The notes under the pieces are model-generated. The model was not told the origin of the DNA. It did no database searches and saw nothing but the letters and a program-made list of their open reading frames with translations. Shown here one piece after another: positions 63,181 through 64,000 of a stretch of DNA of 64,000 nt (positions within the stretch are counted from its first letter, which is position 1; each line of letters begins with the position of its first letter). Source of the stretch: CBFGRV01 sp965651265 (GTDB taxonomy: Bacteria; Bacteroidota; Rhodothermia; Rhodothermales; VXPQ01); contig CBFGRV010000002.1 of assembly GCA_965651265.1 (NCBI GenBank), positions 1 through 64,000 on the forward strand, in the 5' to 3' direction. A program made the position numbers and the translations under genes.

Positions 63181-64000
63181 ATGGCTTCTACTTTCCTCGA
63201 CAAGCTCCAAAGCGCGCAGCAAGCACGCTCCTCGATGTTGTGCGTCGGACTCGATCCCGATCCGGAACGACTTCCGTCCCACCTCACCGGCGCACACGAT
63301 CTCACCGGCGCCGTGCTGGCGTTCAACTGGCAGATCATCGAGCAAACGCGCGGGGCCGCGTGTGCCTACAAGCTCAACCTTGCCTTCTATGAGGCCCTTG
63401 GCGCGGATGGATGGAGCGTGATCGAACGAACCCTCGAGCACATCCCCTCGGACGCCGTAACCATCGCCGACGGCAAGCGCGGCGACATCGGAAACTCGGC
63501 CCGCTTTTACGCGCGCGCGACCTTCGATCGGCTCGGTTTCGACGCCTGCACCGTTTCAGGCTATATGGGGCGCGATAGTATCGAACCCTTCCTGGAGTAC
63601 GAGGACCGAGGGGCGTTCCTGCTGATCCGAACGTCCAATCCCGGCGCACGTGACCTCCAGGAGGGCATGGTCGATGGCGAACCGCTCTATCTGCGCCTCG
63701 CGCGAATGGCGGCAGCGTGGAACGAGGGTCAGCCGGGCACACTGGGATTTGTCGTCGGTGCGACGGATGTCGACTCGCTCGCCCGGACCCGCCGCACCCT
63801 ACCAGAGATACCACTGCTCATACCGGGAGTCGGCGTCCAGGGGGGCGATATCTCCAGGATGATGGAAGCTATCGGACCGGGTGGCGCTCCGATCTTGATC
63901 AACAGCAGCCGGTCCATCATCTACGCATCGGATGGTCGGGACTTTGCAGAAGTGGCCGGACAGGCCGCTGAGGCGTTGAGGGCGCAGCTCGAGGCCGCAC
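63181..64000 (+). CDS. pyrF: Orotidine 5'-phosphate decarboxylase (type 2), 3' end beyond window
   Basis: About 273 residues are visible from the ATG before ASTFLDKLQSAQQ, and the frame stays open to the right edge. N-terminal CVGLDPDPERLPSHL, FNWQIIEQT, AYKLNLAFYEALGADG, catalytic D-x-K-x-x-D in IADGKRGDIGNSARFYA, GRDSIEPFLEY, LIRTSNPGARDLQ, GFVVGATD, IPGVGVQGGD and INSSRSIIYA identify the long OMP decarboxylase type. It makes UMP. Divergent from the acyl-CoA dehydrogenase gene; the 222-bp gap holds both promoters. Confidence 0.95.
   Translation, partial: MASTFLDKLQSAQQARSSMLCVGLDPDPERLPSHLTGAHDLTGAVLAFNWQIIEQTRGAACAYKLNLAFYEALGADGWSVIERTLEHIPSDAVTIADGKRGDIGNSARFYARATFDRLGFDACTVSGYMGRDSIEPFLEYEDRGAFLLIRTSNPGARDLQEGMVDGEPLYLRLARMAAAWNEGQPGTLGFVVGATDVDSLARTRRTLPEIPLLIPGVGVQGGDISRMMEAIGPGGAPILINSSRSIIYASDGRDFAEVAGQAAEALRAQLEAA

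Overview
This 64 kb window is a stretch of bacterial chromosome with about 60% G+C, dense genes and mostly short intergenic gaps. The gene content points to the Rhodothermota/Bacteroidota side of the tree, most likely a Rhodothermales-like organism. The pointers are an acylornithine-type carbamoyltransferase in the arginine operon, a bacterial PcrB/GGGP-synthase homologue, a PorD-like (DUF4835) type IX secretion protein, a reg_prop/Y_Y_Y hybrid sensor kinase, paired Skp/OmpH genes behind bamA, and weak Shine-Dalgarno signals. The lineage is inferred from gene families, not from a marker search.

Layout. 1-760: two small related genes of unknown function. 0.76-10.6 kb (minus strand): a 1486-residue periplasmic-propeller hybrid kinase with two kinase cores, a lipoprotein subtilase with an unusual hexapeptide-repeat insertion, and a NarL-type sensor/regulator pair. 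10.7-19.0 kb: envelope genes (PorD-like protein, PorV-like barrel, helix-hairpin-helix protein with a probable barrel, a gluzincin/propeller/barrel protein), a lone receiver, two small hypotheticals and tRNA-Ser. 19.5-20.6 kb: an orphan PD-(D/E)XK protein of lower G+C. 20.7-29.6 kb: housekeeping genes (Nudix, pcrB, alaS, DNA glycosylase, a beta-solenoid-like exported protein, thioesterase, SulP transporter, tRNA-Gly).

29.7-34.2 kb (minus strand) is a methionine operon, metY-metX-asd-GNAT, headed by a clear SAM-I riboswitch and an intrinsic terminator. folD is divergent from it. 35.2-43.2 kb (plus strand) is a tightly packed arginine operon, argG-argC-argD-argF'-argB-argE-argH. Its leader holds a 28-codon ORF with 12 arginine codons, followed by a perfect 10-bp terminator hairpin, so it looks like a classical ribosome-mediated attenuator. 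This is the most interesting regulatory element in the window.

43.2-52.5 kb (minus strand): surE, panB, then the envelope-biogenesis cluster dxr-rseP-uppS-bamA-ompH-ompH. 52.6-59.4 kb (plus strand): a TPR protein, an exported protein of the family usually labelled asparagine synthetase B, an acyl-CoA thioesterase, a small barrel protein, an RmlD-like reductase and serS. 59.4-63.0 kb (minus strand): an acyl-CoA dehydrogenase translationally coupled to a PYROXD2-like flavoprotein. pyrF runs off the right edge.

No CRISPR array, prophage, insertion sequence or integrase was seen.
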